Source: a virus. From it: a DNA stretch of 33,030 bases. Shown in pieces: positions 1-7,265 of this stretch. The notes beneath the pieces are model-generated. The model saw only the letters and a list, made by a program, of their open reading frames with translations, was not told the DNA's origin and ran no database searches. The stretch is taken from the IMG/VR virus record IMGVR_UViG_3300017697_000050, positions 1 through 33,030 of that record, one strand, 5' to 3'. Every line of letters starts with the position of its first letter. The stretch's first letter is position 1. Both the position numbers and the translations under genes were made by a program.

Positions 1-132
1 CATTATAAAAAATGTACGGGCAAAACAGAGAGTTATATTCGTAAAAACTTACTTCCCGAAAGTGATATGTGGCTAACTCCAGAAGAGGCAATTAAACATG
101 GAATTGCGGACAAAATTATTCAAACGTACTAG
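1..132 (+). CDS. clpP: ClpP-like serine protease, C-terminal fragment
   Basis: The reading frame is open from the window edge and ends in TAG, giving 43 residues. The segment TGKTESYIRKNL, then PESDMWLTPEEAIKHGIADKI, matches the C-terminal part of ClpP (S14 family), where a helix is followed by a catalytic-Asp segment and an 'EA..yGi.D.i' ending. The Asp of ESDMW sits where the catalytic Asp of the Ser-His-Asp triad is expected. The Ser and His lie upstream, outside the window, so activity cannot be judged. Phage ClpP-like proteins are usually linked to capsid maturation or host proteostasis; which applies here is unknown. Confidence 0.75.
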   Translation, partial: HYKKCTGKTESYIRKNLLPESDMWLTPEEAIKHGIADKIIQTY

Positions 133-142
133 AAAAATGCAG

Positions 143-172
143 TTGACACATAGATATGATGTGTGCTATAAT
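143..172 (+). promoter_or_regulatory. sigma70-like promoter
   Basis: A perfect TTGACA (143-148) and a perfect TATAAT (167-172) are separated by 18 bases. They lie 33 bases before the start codon at 205 and just after the upstream stop. This is an early or host-RNA-polymerase-type promoter for the 205-1586 pair. Confidence 0.7.
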
Positions 173-204
173 TACTTTAAAAGTTATGATTAATTGGATA
201 CAGT

Positions 205-642
205 ATGACAGAAAAAACAAATACCCAAACAAATACCCCAGTACCAGAAGTGAAAGAATCTGGTGAATATGAAAACTTGATGGATCTTGCTGATAAGAAT
301 AAACAGCAAAAAATTGAAAATCCTGATGCGTTTACGAGTTTATTTGATGTCGAAGAAATAGAAATTAATCCAGACCATTGGACACAACATTGGAAAGGCA
401 TGCCTGAGTATGTACAGGAAGACAATGGACCGTGGAAAACAATTAGAATTCATTTTCGCAATGAAGAAGATTATGAAGAATTTGCAAAGTTAACAGATAA
501 TACGCATCTCACCAAGAAAACAAAAAGTGCTTGGTATCCTAAACTAGAAATTACTAAAAATGCACTACTACGTTGGATAGAAGATGATGACGATGCCGAA
601 GACTTATCAATTGATGATGATAATAATGAAGGTTGGGAATGA
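205..642 (+). CDS. conserved acidic phage protein paired with a TAGT glycosyltransferase
   Basis: A 145-residue acidic protein with no membrane segment. Residues about 53-110 contain W.GMPEYVQED, then F.nEEDYEEFAKLT, then TKKTKSAWYP. From memory this pattern recurs in phage proteins encoded beside DNA-modification or ParB-like genes. The C-terminus is a D/E-rich tail. Its stop overlaps the next gene by ATGA, so the two are translationally coupled, which suggests a shared role with the glycosyltransferase. No catalytic motif is visible and I do not assign a biochemical function. Confidence 0.7.
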   Translation: MTEKTNTQTNTPVPEVKESGEYENLMDLADKNKQQKIENPDAFTSLFDVEEIEINPDHWTQHWKGMPEYVQEDNGPWKTIRIHFRNEEDYEEFAKLTDNTHLTKKTKSAWYPKLEITKNALLRWIEDDDDAEDLSIDDDNNEGWE

Positions 643-1586
643 GTAAACGAACAGATCCAAAATATCCAGTATATATTATATCTAAAACTAGACATGAATC
701 CATGTTTACTTCTCGTTCATTAGCACGTATGGGAATAAAACATTATATTTCTATAGAACCACAAGATTATGATAATTATGATGCAGCATTAGATGAATTT
801 AATATTAGGCCATATGTTACATTGTTAACATTGCCATTTAGTAATCACGGTGATGGACCAGGCAGAGCAAGGAACTGGTGCTGGGATCATTCTATGGAAG
901 TGTTAAAAGCAAAAAAACATTGGGTATTAGATGATAATATTCAAGACTTTTATAGACTGCACAATAATCAGCGTATTCGTGTGGAGTCTGGATTATTCTT
1001 TAAGATAATGGAAGACTTTTGCGATAGATATGAAAATGTAAAAATTGCCGGACCACAGTATCGTTTTTTCTGTGCAGCAGATCAATCATATCCTCCATAT
1101 GTAAAAAATACTCGAATATATTCAACACTTCTAATTGAAAATGATTGTAAGTATAGATGGCGTGGCAGATACAATGAGGATACCGATATTTGTCTTCGTG
1201 TTCTTAAAGATGGTGATTGTACTATACAGTTTAATGCATTTTTACAGGGAAAGTGTGCAACTCAAACTGTTAAGGGCGGTAATACAGAAGAATTTTATCA
1301 TGCTGAATACACGAATAATGAAGACTTTCAAAAAACCAAATACAACAGTGACGGAACAATTAATAAATCACAGATGTTAGCAGATATGCATCCTGATGTT
1401 GCGAAAGTAGTGTGGAGATATGGAAGATGGCATCATTACGTAGACTATTTGCCATTTAAAAAGAATATGCTAAAGTTAAAAGATGGCATTACATTACCGA
1501 CAGAAACAAATAATTATGGTCTCAAACTAAAAACATATAATAGTGTCAGCGAATTTGAAACTGAACAGAACATTCAAACAAAATAG
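639..1586 (+). CDS. TAGT-family (base J glucosyltransferase-like) glycosyltransferase
   Basis: A 315-residue protein. The N-terminal YIISKTR, then GPGRARNWCWDHS (about 73-85), HWVLDDN with DDN at 98-100, and YNEDTDICLRVLKDG (178-192) are the hallmarks I know from the TET/JBP-associated glycosyltransferase (TAGT/GREB1-like) family, which includes kinetoplastid base J glucosyltransferase. DDN is the expected metal/nucleotide-sugar DxD-type site, and the EDTD segment the expected second acidic site. The family is predicted to add a sugar to hydroxylated DNA bases. No TET/JBP hydroxylase is in the window. I start at ATG 639, which overlaps the upstream stop as ATGA, rather than at TTG 633. A protein-glycosylating role remains possible. 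Confidence 0.8.
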   Translation: MSKRTDPKYPVYIISKTRHESMFTSRSLARMGIKHYISIEPQDYDNYDAALDEFNIRPYVTLLTLPFSNHGDGPGRARNWCWDHSMEVLKAKKHWVLDDNIQDFYRLHNNQRIRVESGLFFKIMEDFCDRYENVKIAGPQYRFFCAADQSYPPYVKNTRIYSTLLIENDCKYRWRGRYNEDTDICLRVLKDGDCTIQFNAFLQGKCATQTVKGGNTEEFYHAEYTNNEDFQKTKYNSDGTINKSQMLADMHPDVAKVVWRYGRWHHYVDYLPFKKNMLKLKDGITLPTETNNYGLKLKTYNSVSEFETEQNIQTK

Positions 1587-1625
1587 ATACAATTTATTAC
1601 GTAATATTAATAAAGGAGATAGAAA

Positions 1626-1805
1626 ATGAAATTTGATAAGAAATTAGCAAGACTAGAACAACTAAAAACTGAACATAGAGACCTTGATATTAAGATACAA
1701 AAAGATTATAGTCTGCGTCTAGATGTTAGTGAACTTAAACTACAAAAATTAAGATTGAAACAAATAATTTTAGAAATGGAAAGAGAACTTGTCGCGTCTG
1801 AATAA
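1626..1805 (+). CDS. DUF465 (YdcH-like) small coiled-coil protein
   Basis: A 59-residue protein with a strong AAGGAG Shine-Dalgarno seven bases before ATG. The sequence LEQLKTEHRDLDIKIQKD, then LKLQKLRLKQIILEMERE, matches the DUF465/YdcH pattern: a helical hairpin with the signature 'L...H..LD..I' and 'LK..KL.LK..I'. The family is common in proteobacteria and of unknown function. Finding it between a glycosyltransferase and nuclease/methylase genes does not clarify its role. Charge and heptad spacing suggest a short antiparallel coiled coil. Confidence 0.75.
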   Translation: MKFDKKLARLEQLKTEHRDLDIKIQKDYSLRLDVSELKLQKLRLKQIILEMERELVASE

Positions 1806-1874
1806 AAATCGCAGCAATAGACGCAATGATCTTAGCAATTTGATCAATGCACTACAACACAAGGTAGCAGCACT

Positions 1875-2090
1875 ATGAAACCAAATGAAAATTTCAAATT
1901 AACAGTTAGGGATTTAGAAATTATAGAAAACGCATTAAGTGCAAAAGTTTCCAGAAGGGCAAAACGTTTAATGGAAGAGCATGATGATAAACTAGCAGAA
2001 GAGTTGAAAGAAATTCGTGATTTGCTAGGAAGATTTCATAATCAAAAGATTTTTTATAGACCTAAAGATAGATTTGGTAGAGGAAAATAA
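1875..2090 (+). CDS. conserved small phage protein
   Basis: A 71-residue helical, charged protein. Residues 8-30 (LTVRDLEIIENALSAKVS) and the end LLGRFHNQKIFYRPKD form a pattern I recall from small conserved proteins of marine phages. No enzymatic motif is visible. AAGGTAG at 1861-1867 can act as its Shine-Dalgarno. The stop lies at the upstream arm of a terminator, so this gene ends the 205-2090 transcription unit. Confidence 0.65.
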   Translation: MKPNENFKLTVRDLEIIENALSAKVSRRAKRLMEEHDDKLAEELKEIRDLLGRFHNQKIFYRPKDRFGRGK

Positions 2091-2113
2091 AAGGACGCAT
2101 CGGCGCTCTTTTT
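2089..2113 (+). terminator. Rho-independent terminator
   Basis: A stem AAAAGG(A)CGC/GCG(C)TCTTTT has loop ATCG and one A.C mismatch, and ends in a run of five T. It begins at the stop codon of the 1875-2090 gene. Its T-run lies directly before the -35 box of the next promoter. Confidence 0.6.
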
Positions 2114-2115
2114 AC

Positions 2116-2144
2116 TTGACAACAAATAAGAATCACTATATAAA
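2116..2144 (+). promoter_or_regulatory. sigma70-like promoter, copy 1 of the AATCACTATATAAAG family
   Basis: TTGACA (2116-2121), a 17-base spacer and TATAAA (2139-2144). The block AATCACTATATAAAGA around the -10 box is repeated exactly at two later promoters (24150 and 24460), which argues for a phage-specific regulated promoter class. Confidence 0.75.
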
Positions 2145-2178
2145 GAACGCATACGCTAATAAACAGAGAGACGATTTA

Positions 2179-2847
2179 TTGGATATTGTTAACAATATTG
2201 ACAAAACTCAAATAGAACCAGAAGACTATTGGGGACATTTTGAAATATTAGGAAACACTATAATGAAAACTTCTACATACGCTACTCAATTAAAATCAGT
2301 AATTAATTCACAAGTATATAGTTCGGTTGTATATAGTTTGGGATCACAGTTAAACGACCGTAAAGATAGATTTGATAAGGCAGATATAATTGAACAAACA
2401 GTTGAAGCAGCAACAGACGGCCGGCTAGTTTGGGTTGATGATATCGGCAGGGACCATAGAGATATCGTAGAAAATTTAGATATAGAATTTAAATATATGA
2501 CTGATGGTATGTTTACCAAACGTAATAATCAAAAAAAGACAGTTAAAGTAAAACTAAAGAATAGTTTAGGTGAAAACAAAGGCACGACAATTGAAAATCC
2601 TGCAGATTTTTACATGCTTGGACAACAGAATGCAATTGCAATCATCAGTGCTGACGATGTTAAACCATATTTGATTGGAGTATCCGACGGCATAGAAGCA
2701 CACATTCCATTTGATGCACTAGAGTTTATTTTTAGACCAGAAGATATTTCAAATACACAACTAGTTGAAGTTAATTACAAAGATGAAAAACGTAAAGCAC
2801 AACGTGCGGTAATTGAATCTGTGAAACAAAGTATAAAAAATGCTTGA
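2179..2847 (+). CDS. phage protein with a possible ExK nuclease motif, beside a DNA methyltransferase
   Basis: A 222-residue protein if started at TTG 2179. I chose this start because the reading frame upstream contains a terminator and a promoter, and because the distance from the -10 box to TTG (35 bases) matches the other two promoters of this family (32-34 bases). CAGAGAG gives a weak Shine-Dalgarno. ATG 2263 is the alternative. The segment D80GRLVWVDD, then NLDIEFKY with E103-F-K105, and later PADFYMLGQQNAIAIIS resembles a PD-(D/E)XK core, where an acidic residue is followed by a beta strand carrying ExK. The DNA methyltransferase starts 47 bases downstream. This is suggestive only; the protein could be a non-enzymatic phage protein. 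Confidence 0.55.
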   Translation: MDIVNNIDKTQIEPEDYWGHFEILGNTIMKTSTYATQLKSVINSQVYSSVVYSLGSQLNDRKDRFDKADIIEQTVEAATDGRLVWVDDIGRDHRDIVENLDIEFKYMTDGMFTKRNNQKKTVKVKLKNSLGENKGTTIENPADFYMLGQQNAIAIISADDVKPYLIGVSDGIEAHIPFDALEFIFRPEDISNTQLVEVNYKDEKRKAQRAVIESVKQSIKNA

Positions 2848-2872
2848 TATTTTATTTGAGTTATAGTATAAT
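2844..2872 (+). promoter_or_regulatory. sigma70-like promoter for the methyltransferase
   Basis: TTGATA (2844-2849), a 17-base spacer and TATAAT (2867-2872), 22 bases before ATG 2895. The -35 box overlaps the end of the preceding gene. Confidence 0.6.
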
Positions 2873-2894
2873 TGTCAAATATGAAGGAGAGTAA

Positions 2895-3761
2895 ATGAAT
2901 CATACAGTTTACAATCAAGATTGTACTAGTGGCATCAGTGAGCATATAGAAGATGGAACAGTAGATTTGATATTTACTGATCCTCCTTATGGCATTGAGG
3001 GTGATAAACTTGACGCACATTATAATCGTGACGAAGGCAACGTAGTTCCTGGCTATGTAGAAGTTCCATTAGAAACATATGGTGATTTTTCTAAGCAATG
3101 GATTACAGAATGTGCACGGGTTTTACGACCAGGCGGTAGTATGTATATTGTCAGTGGTTATACAAATTTGCATCATATACTTAATGCATTGCATTCAACT
3201 GACTTAAAAGAAATTAATCATATTATTGCACAATATAGTTTTGGTGTATCAACAAAAAACAAATTTGTAAGTAGTCACTATCATGTTTTGTTTTGGTCAA
3301 AGCCAGAAACAAGCAAGCAAAAGCGCACATTTAATACTAATGTCTATTATACAGATAGTGAAGATAGTTATCATGATCGTCTGACTGTGCAAACAATGCC
3401 GCGCAGTCATAAGCCCGGTCAAATTAAAAACAAGAATCAACTAAATGAAGATTGGATTGAAAAGTTTATATTGTATAGTAGTAATCGTGGTGATGTAGTA
3501 ATGGATCCATTTTGTGGTGGCTTTACTACGCCTAGAACTGCATTACGATATGGTAGAAAATTTGTTGGATTTGAAATGAATAAGAATGCGTATGATGCTT
3601 TCTTGCCAACATTGGACGAAGTTGAAGTAGTCACTGATCCAGAGCCTATCTCACCATCTGCAGAAGAACTTGCAAAACGAGAAAAGCAGCGCGACGGATG
3701 GAAGAGAGACAGATTACGTAAGAAAGAAGAAAACAATTTAAATCCAGCACTGTTTGACTAA
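2895..3761 (+). CDS. DNA methyltransferase, beta class, probably N6-adenine
   Basis: A 288-residue protein starting after AAGGAGAG. The catalytic motif DPPY is at 29-32, and the SAM-binding motif DPFCGG is at 204-209, followed by GFE at 225-227. DPPY before the FxGxG-like motif defines the beta class; DPPY rather than SPPY favours N6-adenine over N4-cytosine. The stretch between them, including MPRSHKPGQIKNKNQ, would hold target recognition. The charged C-terminal tail (about 245-288) is an addition beyond the core. It may protect phage DNA from host restriction or pair with the possible nuclease upstream. The target sequence cannot be read from this. Confidence 0.92.
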   Translation: MNHTVYNQDCTSGISEHIEDGTVDLIFTDPPYGIEGDKLDAHYNRDEGNVVPGYVEVPLETYGDFSKQWITECARVLRPGGSMYIVSGYTNLHHILNALHSTDLKEINHIIAQYSFGVSTKNKFVSSHYHVLFWSKPETSKQKRTFNTNVYYTDSEDSYHDRLTVQTMPRSHKPGQIKNKNQLNEDWIEKFILYSSNRGDVVMDPFCGGFTTPRTALRYGRKFVGFEMNKNAYDAFLPTLDEVEVVTDPEPISPSAEELAKREKQRDGWKRDRLRKKEENNLNPALFD

Positions 3762-3766
3762 AAGTG

Positions 3767-3795
3767 TTGACCTTTACACATAGAAATGATATACT
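3767..3795 (+). promoter_or_regulatory. sigma70-like promoter giving a leaderless helicase mRNA
   Basis: TTGACC (3767-3772), a 17-base spacer and TATACT (3790-3795). The expected transcription start, about seven bases past the -10 box, is the A of the start codon at 3802. No Shine-Dalgarno is present. Confidence 0.65.
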
Positions 3796-3801
3796 ATACA
3801 A

Positions 3802-5220
3802 ATGTCAGAAGTAAAAAATTATAGCCCAGACTTACAAAAACTATTCATTCAATTCATGGTGACTAATCCTGAACTATATACTAGGATCAGAGGGATTATC
3901 AAGCCTGAATATTTCGACCGCAGTGTCCGTCCTGTGGTCAAACAACTTATTGATTATAGTGAAGACTATTCTACACTACCAGATCCTGCAATTATTAAGG
4001 CAGAAACAGGACAAGACATTGAGAAGTTGGAAAACATAACCCAGCACGAAGAATGGTTTGTGGATGAGTTTGAGACATTTTGCCGTCACAAGGCTATTGA
4101 GAAGGCTATTATCGATAGTACAGATTTACTTGAGACTGGCAAGTACGGTGAAGTAGAACTTAGAATCAAAGAGGCTGTTCAAATTGGACTGGCACGTAGT
4201 TTGGGAACAGATTATTTCGCTGATCCCAGAGGTGTGCTTGAACGGATGAAAGACAACAATGGTCAAATTACGACTGGTTGGAAATCTCTTGATGATAAGT
4301 TATATGGTGGCATTAATCGTGGGGAGATTACGATTTTTGCAGGAGGCTCCGGAGCAGGTAAATCCCTTTTTATGCAAAATATGAGCCTGAATTGGGCGGA
4401 GGCTGGGTTGAATTGTGTCTACTTCACATTGGAGTTATCCGAGGAACTTTCAAGTATGCGTATGTATGCAATGCAGACGGACCGCAGTACTAGGCGCATT
4501 TTCAAAGACTTAGATGATGTTGAACTACAAGTAAAAGCGAAAGGCAAACAGTCCGGTATGCTACGTATAAAGTATCTTCCGAGTGGTTCAACAATCAATG
4601 ATTTACGGTCTTACTTGAAAGAACTTCAGATACAAACTGGCAAAACAGTTGATTGTATGTGCATTGACTACCTAGATTTGTTAATGCCAGCAACTAAAAA
4701 AGTACAAGCAGGTGACACATTTACCAAAGACAAATATGTTACAGAAGAAATGCGTAACTTTTCTATGGAAACACAAACTGTTACGGTGACTGCATCACAG
4801 TTAAATCGTAGTGCAGTTGAAGAAATTGAATTTGACCATTCTCATATTGCTGGCGGTATTAGTAAAATTCAAACTGCTGATAACGTAATTGGTATTTTTA
4901 CATCTAATGCTATGCGTGAACGTGGGCAATATCAATTACAACTACTAAAAACACGGTCATCTTCCGGTGTAGGTAGTAAAGTAAGTTTATTATTTGATAG
5001 AGATAGTTTACGCATATCAGATGATCCAGATCAAGATAGCACTGGTGCGGGCACACCAAGTGGTGGCGCTACCACCAGTGTTGTTGATCAACTCAGAAAG
5101 AAAACAACACTGAATAAATCAGACGATGATGACACTCCTGTTTTTGAAAAAACACAGGCTGCAAGTTCACTCAGAGCGATGCTTAAAACTAAAAGTAGAT
5201 CAGCTTTTGACGAAACTTGA
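3802..5220 (+). CDS. 41: replicative DNA helicase, DnaB/gp41-like
   Basis: A 472-residue protein, close to T4 gp41 in length. The N-terminal helical domain (1-140) is followed by a RecA-type motor: Walker A GGSGAGKS at 181-188, Walker B CIDYLDLL at 287-294, the sensor segment TASQLNRSA at 330-338, and KTRSSSGVG in the C-terminal part where the arginine finger region lies. It should form the hexameric fork helicase. The last 50 residues (DDPDQDSTGAGTPSGGA and beyond) are low-complexity and likely a flexible tail for primase or loader contact. It has its own promoter and appears leaderless. Confidence 0.92.
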   Translation: MSEVKNYSPDLQKLFIQFMVTNPELYTRIRGIIKPEYFDRSVRPVVKQLIDYSEDYSTLPDPAIIKAETGQDIEKLENITQHEEWFVDEFETFCRHKAIEKAIIDSTDLLETGKYGEVELRIKEAVQIGLARSLGTDYFADPRGVLERMKDNNGQITTGWKSLDDKLYGGINRGEITIFAGGSGAGKSLFMQNMSLNWAEAGLNCVYFTLELSEELSSMRMYAMQTDRSTRRIFKDLDDVELQVKAKGKQSGMLRIKYLPSGSTINDLRSYLKELQIQTGKTVDCMCIDYLDLLMPATKKVQAGDTFTKDKYVTEEMRNFSMETQTVTVTASQLNRSAVEEIEFDHSHIAGGISKIQTADNVIGIFTSNAMRERGQYQLQLLKTRSSSGVGSKVSLLFDRDSLRISDDPDQDSTGAGTPSGGATTSVVDQLRKKTTLNKSDDDDTPVFEKTQAASSLRAMLKTKSRSAFDET

Positions 5221-5227
5221 TAAATAC
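5219..5227 (+). promoter_or_regulatory. T4-type late promoter
   Basis: GATAAATAC overlaps the helicase stop codon and lies 27 bases before ATG 5246. It matches the T4 late consensus TATAAATA and recurs upstream of many genes here. It would drive 5246-8106. Confidence 0.7.
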
Positions 5228-5245
5228 ACTTAACGGAGAATTGTT

Positions 5246-5482
5246 ATGAAACGTAAAAGTCTATTTGAAGAATTAAACAGTATATCATATGATAACGATA
5301 ATAAACGTTTAGTCGAGCAGAAAGGCGAACATATTATTGCAGGTGCGATACACTTAATTGAATTCATTGAAAATACTTTTGATGAAGATACTGCCAATGA
5401 TTTGCAAAAGCGTTTAGTTAACAGTATTCGTACCAAAGACCCTCGGAAATTTCGCCGTGGCATGAATAGTGTAGATAAGTAA
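5246..5482 (+). CDS. conserved small phage protein
   Basis: A 78-residue helical protein preceded by ACGGAG. The pattern SLFEELNSI, then KGEHIIAGAIHLIEFIENTFDEDTA and DPRKFRRGM is one I recall from small conserved proteins of T4-like marine phages. No catalytic motif is seen. It is first in a late operon; its stop overlaps the next ATG by one base (TAATG). Confidence 0.65.
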   Translation: MKRKSLFEELNSISYDNDNKRLVEQKGEHIIAGAIHLIEFIENTFDEDTANDLQKRLVNSIRTKDPRKFRRGMNSVDK

Positions 5483-5700
5483 TGAATTATGAACAACAAT
5501 TGAATCAACTAAAAGTACTAGCAGGCATTTATAAACCTTATGATGTGTCTCAGCATCAGGAAAATATCTCCTACACCGGACAAGAAAAAGGTGAGTATCA
5601 ACGTAAGAATAATATCGAGCCTGGTACCCCTGAGTGGTTTAAATTATGGTTTTCAAGACCGCAACTAACTGGCGAAAATCCATTCGGAGATAAAAAATGA
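5482..5700 (+). CDS. conserved small phage protein
   Basis: A 72-residue protein with an aromatic-rich C-terminus, EPGTPEWFKLWFSRPQLTGE, that looks strongly conserved. It is coupled at both ends: TAATG with the gene before and ATGA with the gene after. This points to stoichiometric co-expression with the KWDG protein downstream. Function is not recognised. Confidence 0.65.
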   Translation: MNYEQQLNQLKVLAGIYKPYDVSQHQENISYTGQEKGEYQRKNNIEPGTPEWFKLWFSRPQLTGENPFGDKK

Positions 5701-7043
5701 AAATATCTGATATAATTTTAAATCAAGGTATTGAACGTAGATTTAGAGGTCCACGCAAACCACGCTTAAAACAAGTAGGACTTCATAATCGTATGAAAAC
5801 CTTACTTGACAACGATTTGAGTGAAGCAAAGAATACACATTTGGATCATGCTGAGGAATTAATCTTTATGTATGGACAAGATGGATTAAATCGTGTAGTT
5901 AGTACGTATTCCAAATTACTATCCACATTGGATGGAGAAGGCGGCGGTGATGCAATTACAACAAAATGGGATGGTGCGCCTGCAATATTTGCCGGTGTTG
6001 ATCCAGAAGATGGTGAGTTTTTTGTTGGAACTAAAGGTGTATTTGCAAAATCTCCCAAGTTGAATAAGAAGCCTGCCGATATTGAAAAAAATCATCCTGA
6101 TGCTATTAAGAATGGTGAAACAGTAAGCAAAAAAGGATTACGTGATAAACTATATGCGTCCCTTGAACATCTTAAAACCCTGGGTATTTCTGATGTAGTT
6201 CAAGGTGATCTTCTTTTTACACGTGATGATCTAAAAGAAGTAAAGATTGAAGGCAAAAAGTATATAGCATTTAAGCCTAATACTATAACATATGTTGTTC
6301 CTGTGGATAGTGATACCGCACGTGAAATGTTATCATCCGAACTTGGTGTAGTATTTCATACTAACTATACGGGTGATACATTGTCAGATATGAGTGCTAG
6401 ATTTGGTTATGACGCAAGTAACTTAAATAAATCATCTAAAGTTTGGTACACAGATGCACGTATTAAAGATGTATCTGGACAAGTAAATCTTAGTAAGAGT
6501 GAGATTAGTGCAATTAAAACTGGAATTAATGAACTTTCAAGTTTGTCTATTCCTAGTCCAGAACTATTTAATAAAATTAATAATACTATTGGTGGAATAG
6601 ATATAGTCGCTGCACTCAAGGCACACGCAAACACTCCCATTCGTTCAGGCAATGCGTTAGAGCAAGATGTTGATAAATTTGTAGTAGATTTTATTAATAA
6701 ATTAAAAGATAAGTTTGATACTGATATATCTAAATTAAAAACTGGACCAGAAGGCAAAGCAGGACTAGCAAAATTAGATAAAAAGAATCAAGTTGTTGAG
6801 TTTATCGAAGAGAATGCAATCCATATTGCCAATATGTACCGAGCGTATTTGAAAACTGAAGCAGTAAAAATGATGTTTCAGCGTAAGATGCGAGATATTA
6901 AAGCGATTGATAGTTTTATTGCACAGCCAGATGGTTCATTTAAGGTAACTGATCCTGAGGGATTTGTTATTGTGGATCATGTTGGTCGCGCTATGAAAAT
7001 TGTTGATAGATTAGAATTTAGCGCCGCGAACTTCGCAAAGTAA
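5697..7043 (+). CDS. KWDG-motif protein, possible DNA/RNA ligase-like nucleotidyltransferase
   Basis: A 448-residue protein. AITTKWDGAPAIFAG (86-100) carries KxDG with Lys90, the form of motif I in covalent nucleotidyltransferases (ligases and capping enzymes). Then come FFVGTKGVF (108-116), VVQGDLLF (167-174), comparable to the acidic strand motif, and YIAFKPNTITYVV (189-201), comparable to the Lys-containing later motifs. The C-terminal 240 residues are helical and charged. The family appears to be conserved in T4-like marine phages and is usually left hypothetical. The order of motifs fits a nucleotidyltransferase fold, but this is inference from motif shape only. Confidence 0.65.
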   Translation: MKISDIILNQGIERRFRGPRKPRLKQVGLHNRMKTLLDNDLSEAKNTHLDHAEELIFMYGQDGLNRVVSTYSKLLSTLDGEGGGDAITTKWDGAPAIFAGVDPEDGEFFVGTKGVFAKSPKLNKKPADIEKNHPDAIKNGETVSKKGLRDKLYASLEHLKTLGISDVVQGDLLFTRDDLKEVKIEGKKYIAFKPNTITYVVPVDSDTAREMLSSELGVVFHTNYTGDTLSDMSARFGYDASNLNKSSKVWYTDARIKDVSGQVNLSKSEISAIKTGINELSSLSIPSPELFNKINNTIGGIDIVAALKAHANTPIRSGNALEQDVDKFVVDFINKLKDKFDTDISKLKTGPEGKAGLAKLDKKNQVVEFIEENAIHIANMYRAYLKTEAVKMMFQRKMRDIKAIDSFIAQPDGSFKVTDPEGFVIVDHVGRAMKIVDRLEFSAANFAK

Positions 7044-7055
7044 TTAGGGAATAGT

Positions 7056-7265
7056 ATGTTTAGTAAAGAATGTAAAGCACACTTAAAAGAAGCAAATATG
7101 GGACCATTACAACACGCAAAATTTGCGATTAGTATTGCTCTTAAACTTCAAATTGCTGTATTTGCGATTATTATTCATTCAATTGTGCCTAGATGCTGTA
7201 AAACATATGCAAGTGATAAAATTATCGAACTTGCAGACCGATTTCGGGAGATGAAAGATGAGTAA
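7056..7265 (+). CDS. DUF6356-family small membrane-associated protein
   Basis: A 69-residue protein preceded by AGGGA. It contains HLKEANMGPLQHAKFAIS, then a hydrophobic segment (about 32-46) and KTYASDKIIELADRF, the arrangement of the DUF6356 family found in alphaproteobacteria and their phages. One amphipathic or membrane helix is likely. Function is unknown. It overlaps the next gene by eight bases. Confidence 0.65.
   Translation: MFSKECKAHLKEANMGPLQHAKFAISIALKLQIAVFAIIIHSIVPRCCKTYASDKIIELADRFREMKDE

Noticed and set aside
1789-1878. A 29-codon frame from TTG overlapping the end of the DUF465 gene and the start of the 1875 gene (ATGA overlap)
   Set aside because: Only a TTG start, a weak Shine-Dalgarno and low-complexity Asn/Arg content. 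It could be real, but the evidence is too thin to list.
2074-2178. Upstream extension of the 2179-2847 gene from TTG 2074
   Set aside because: The extension runs through a terminator hairpin and a full promoter, so it cannot be part of the transcript from that promoter.
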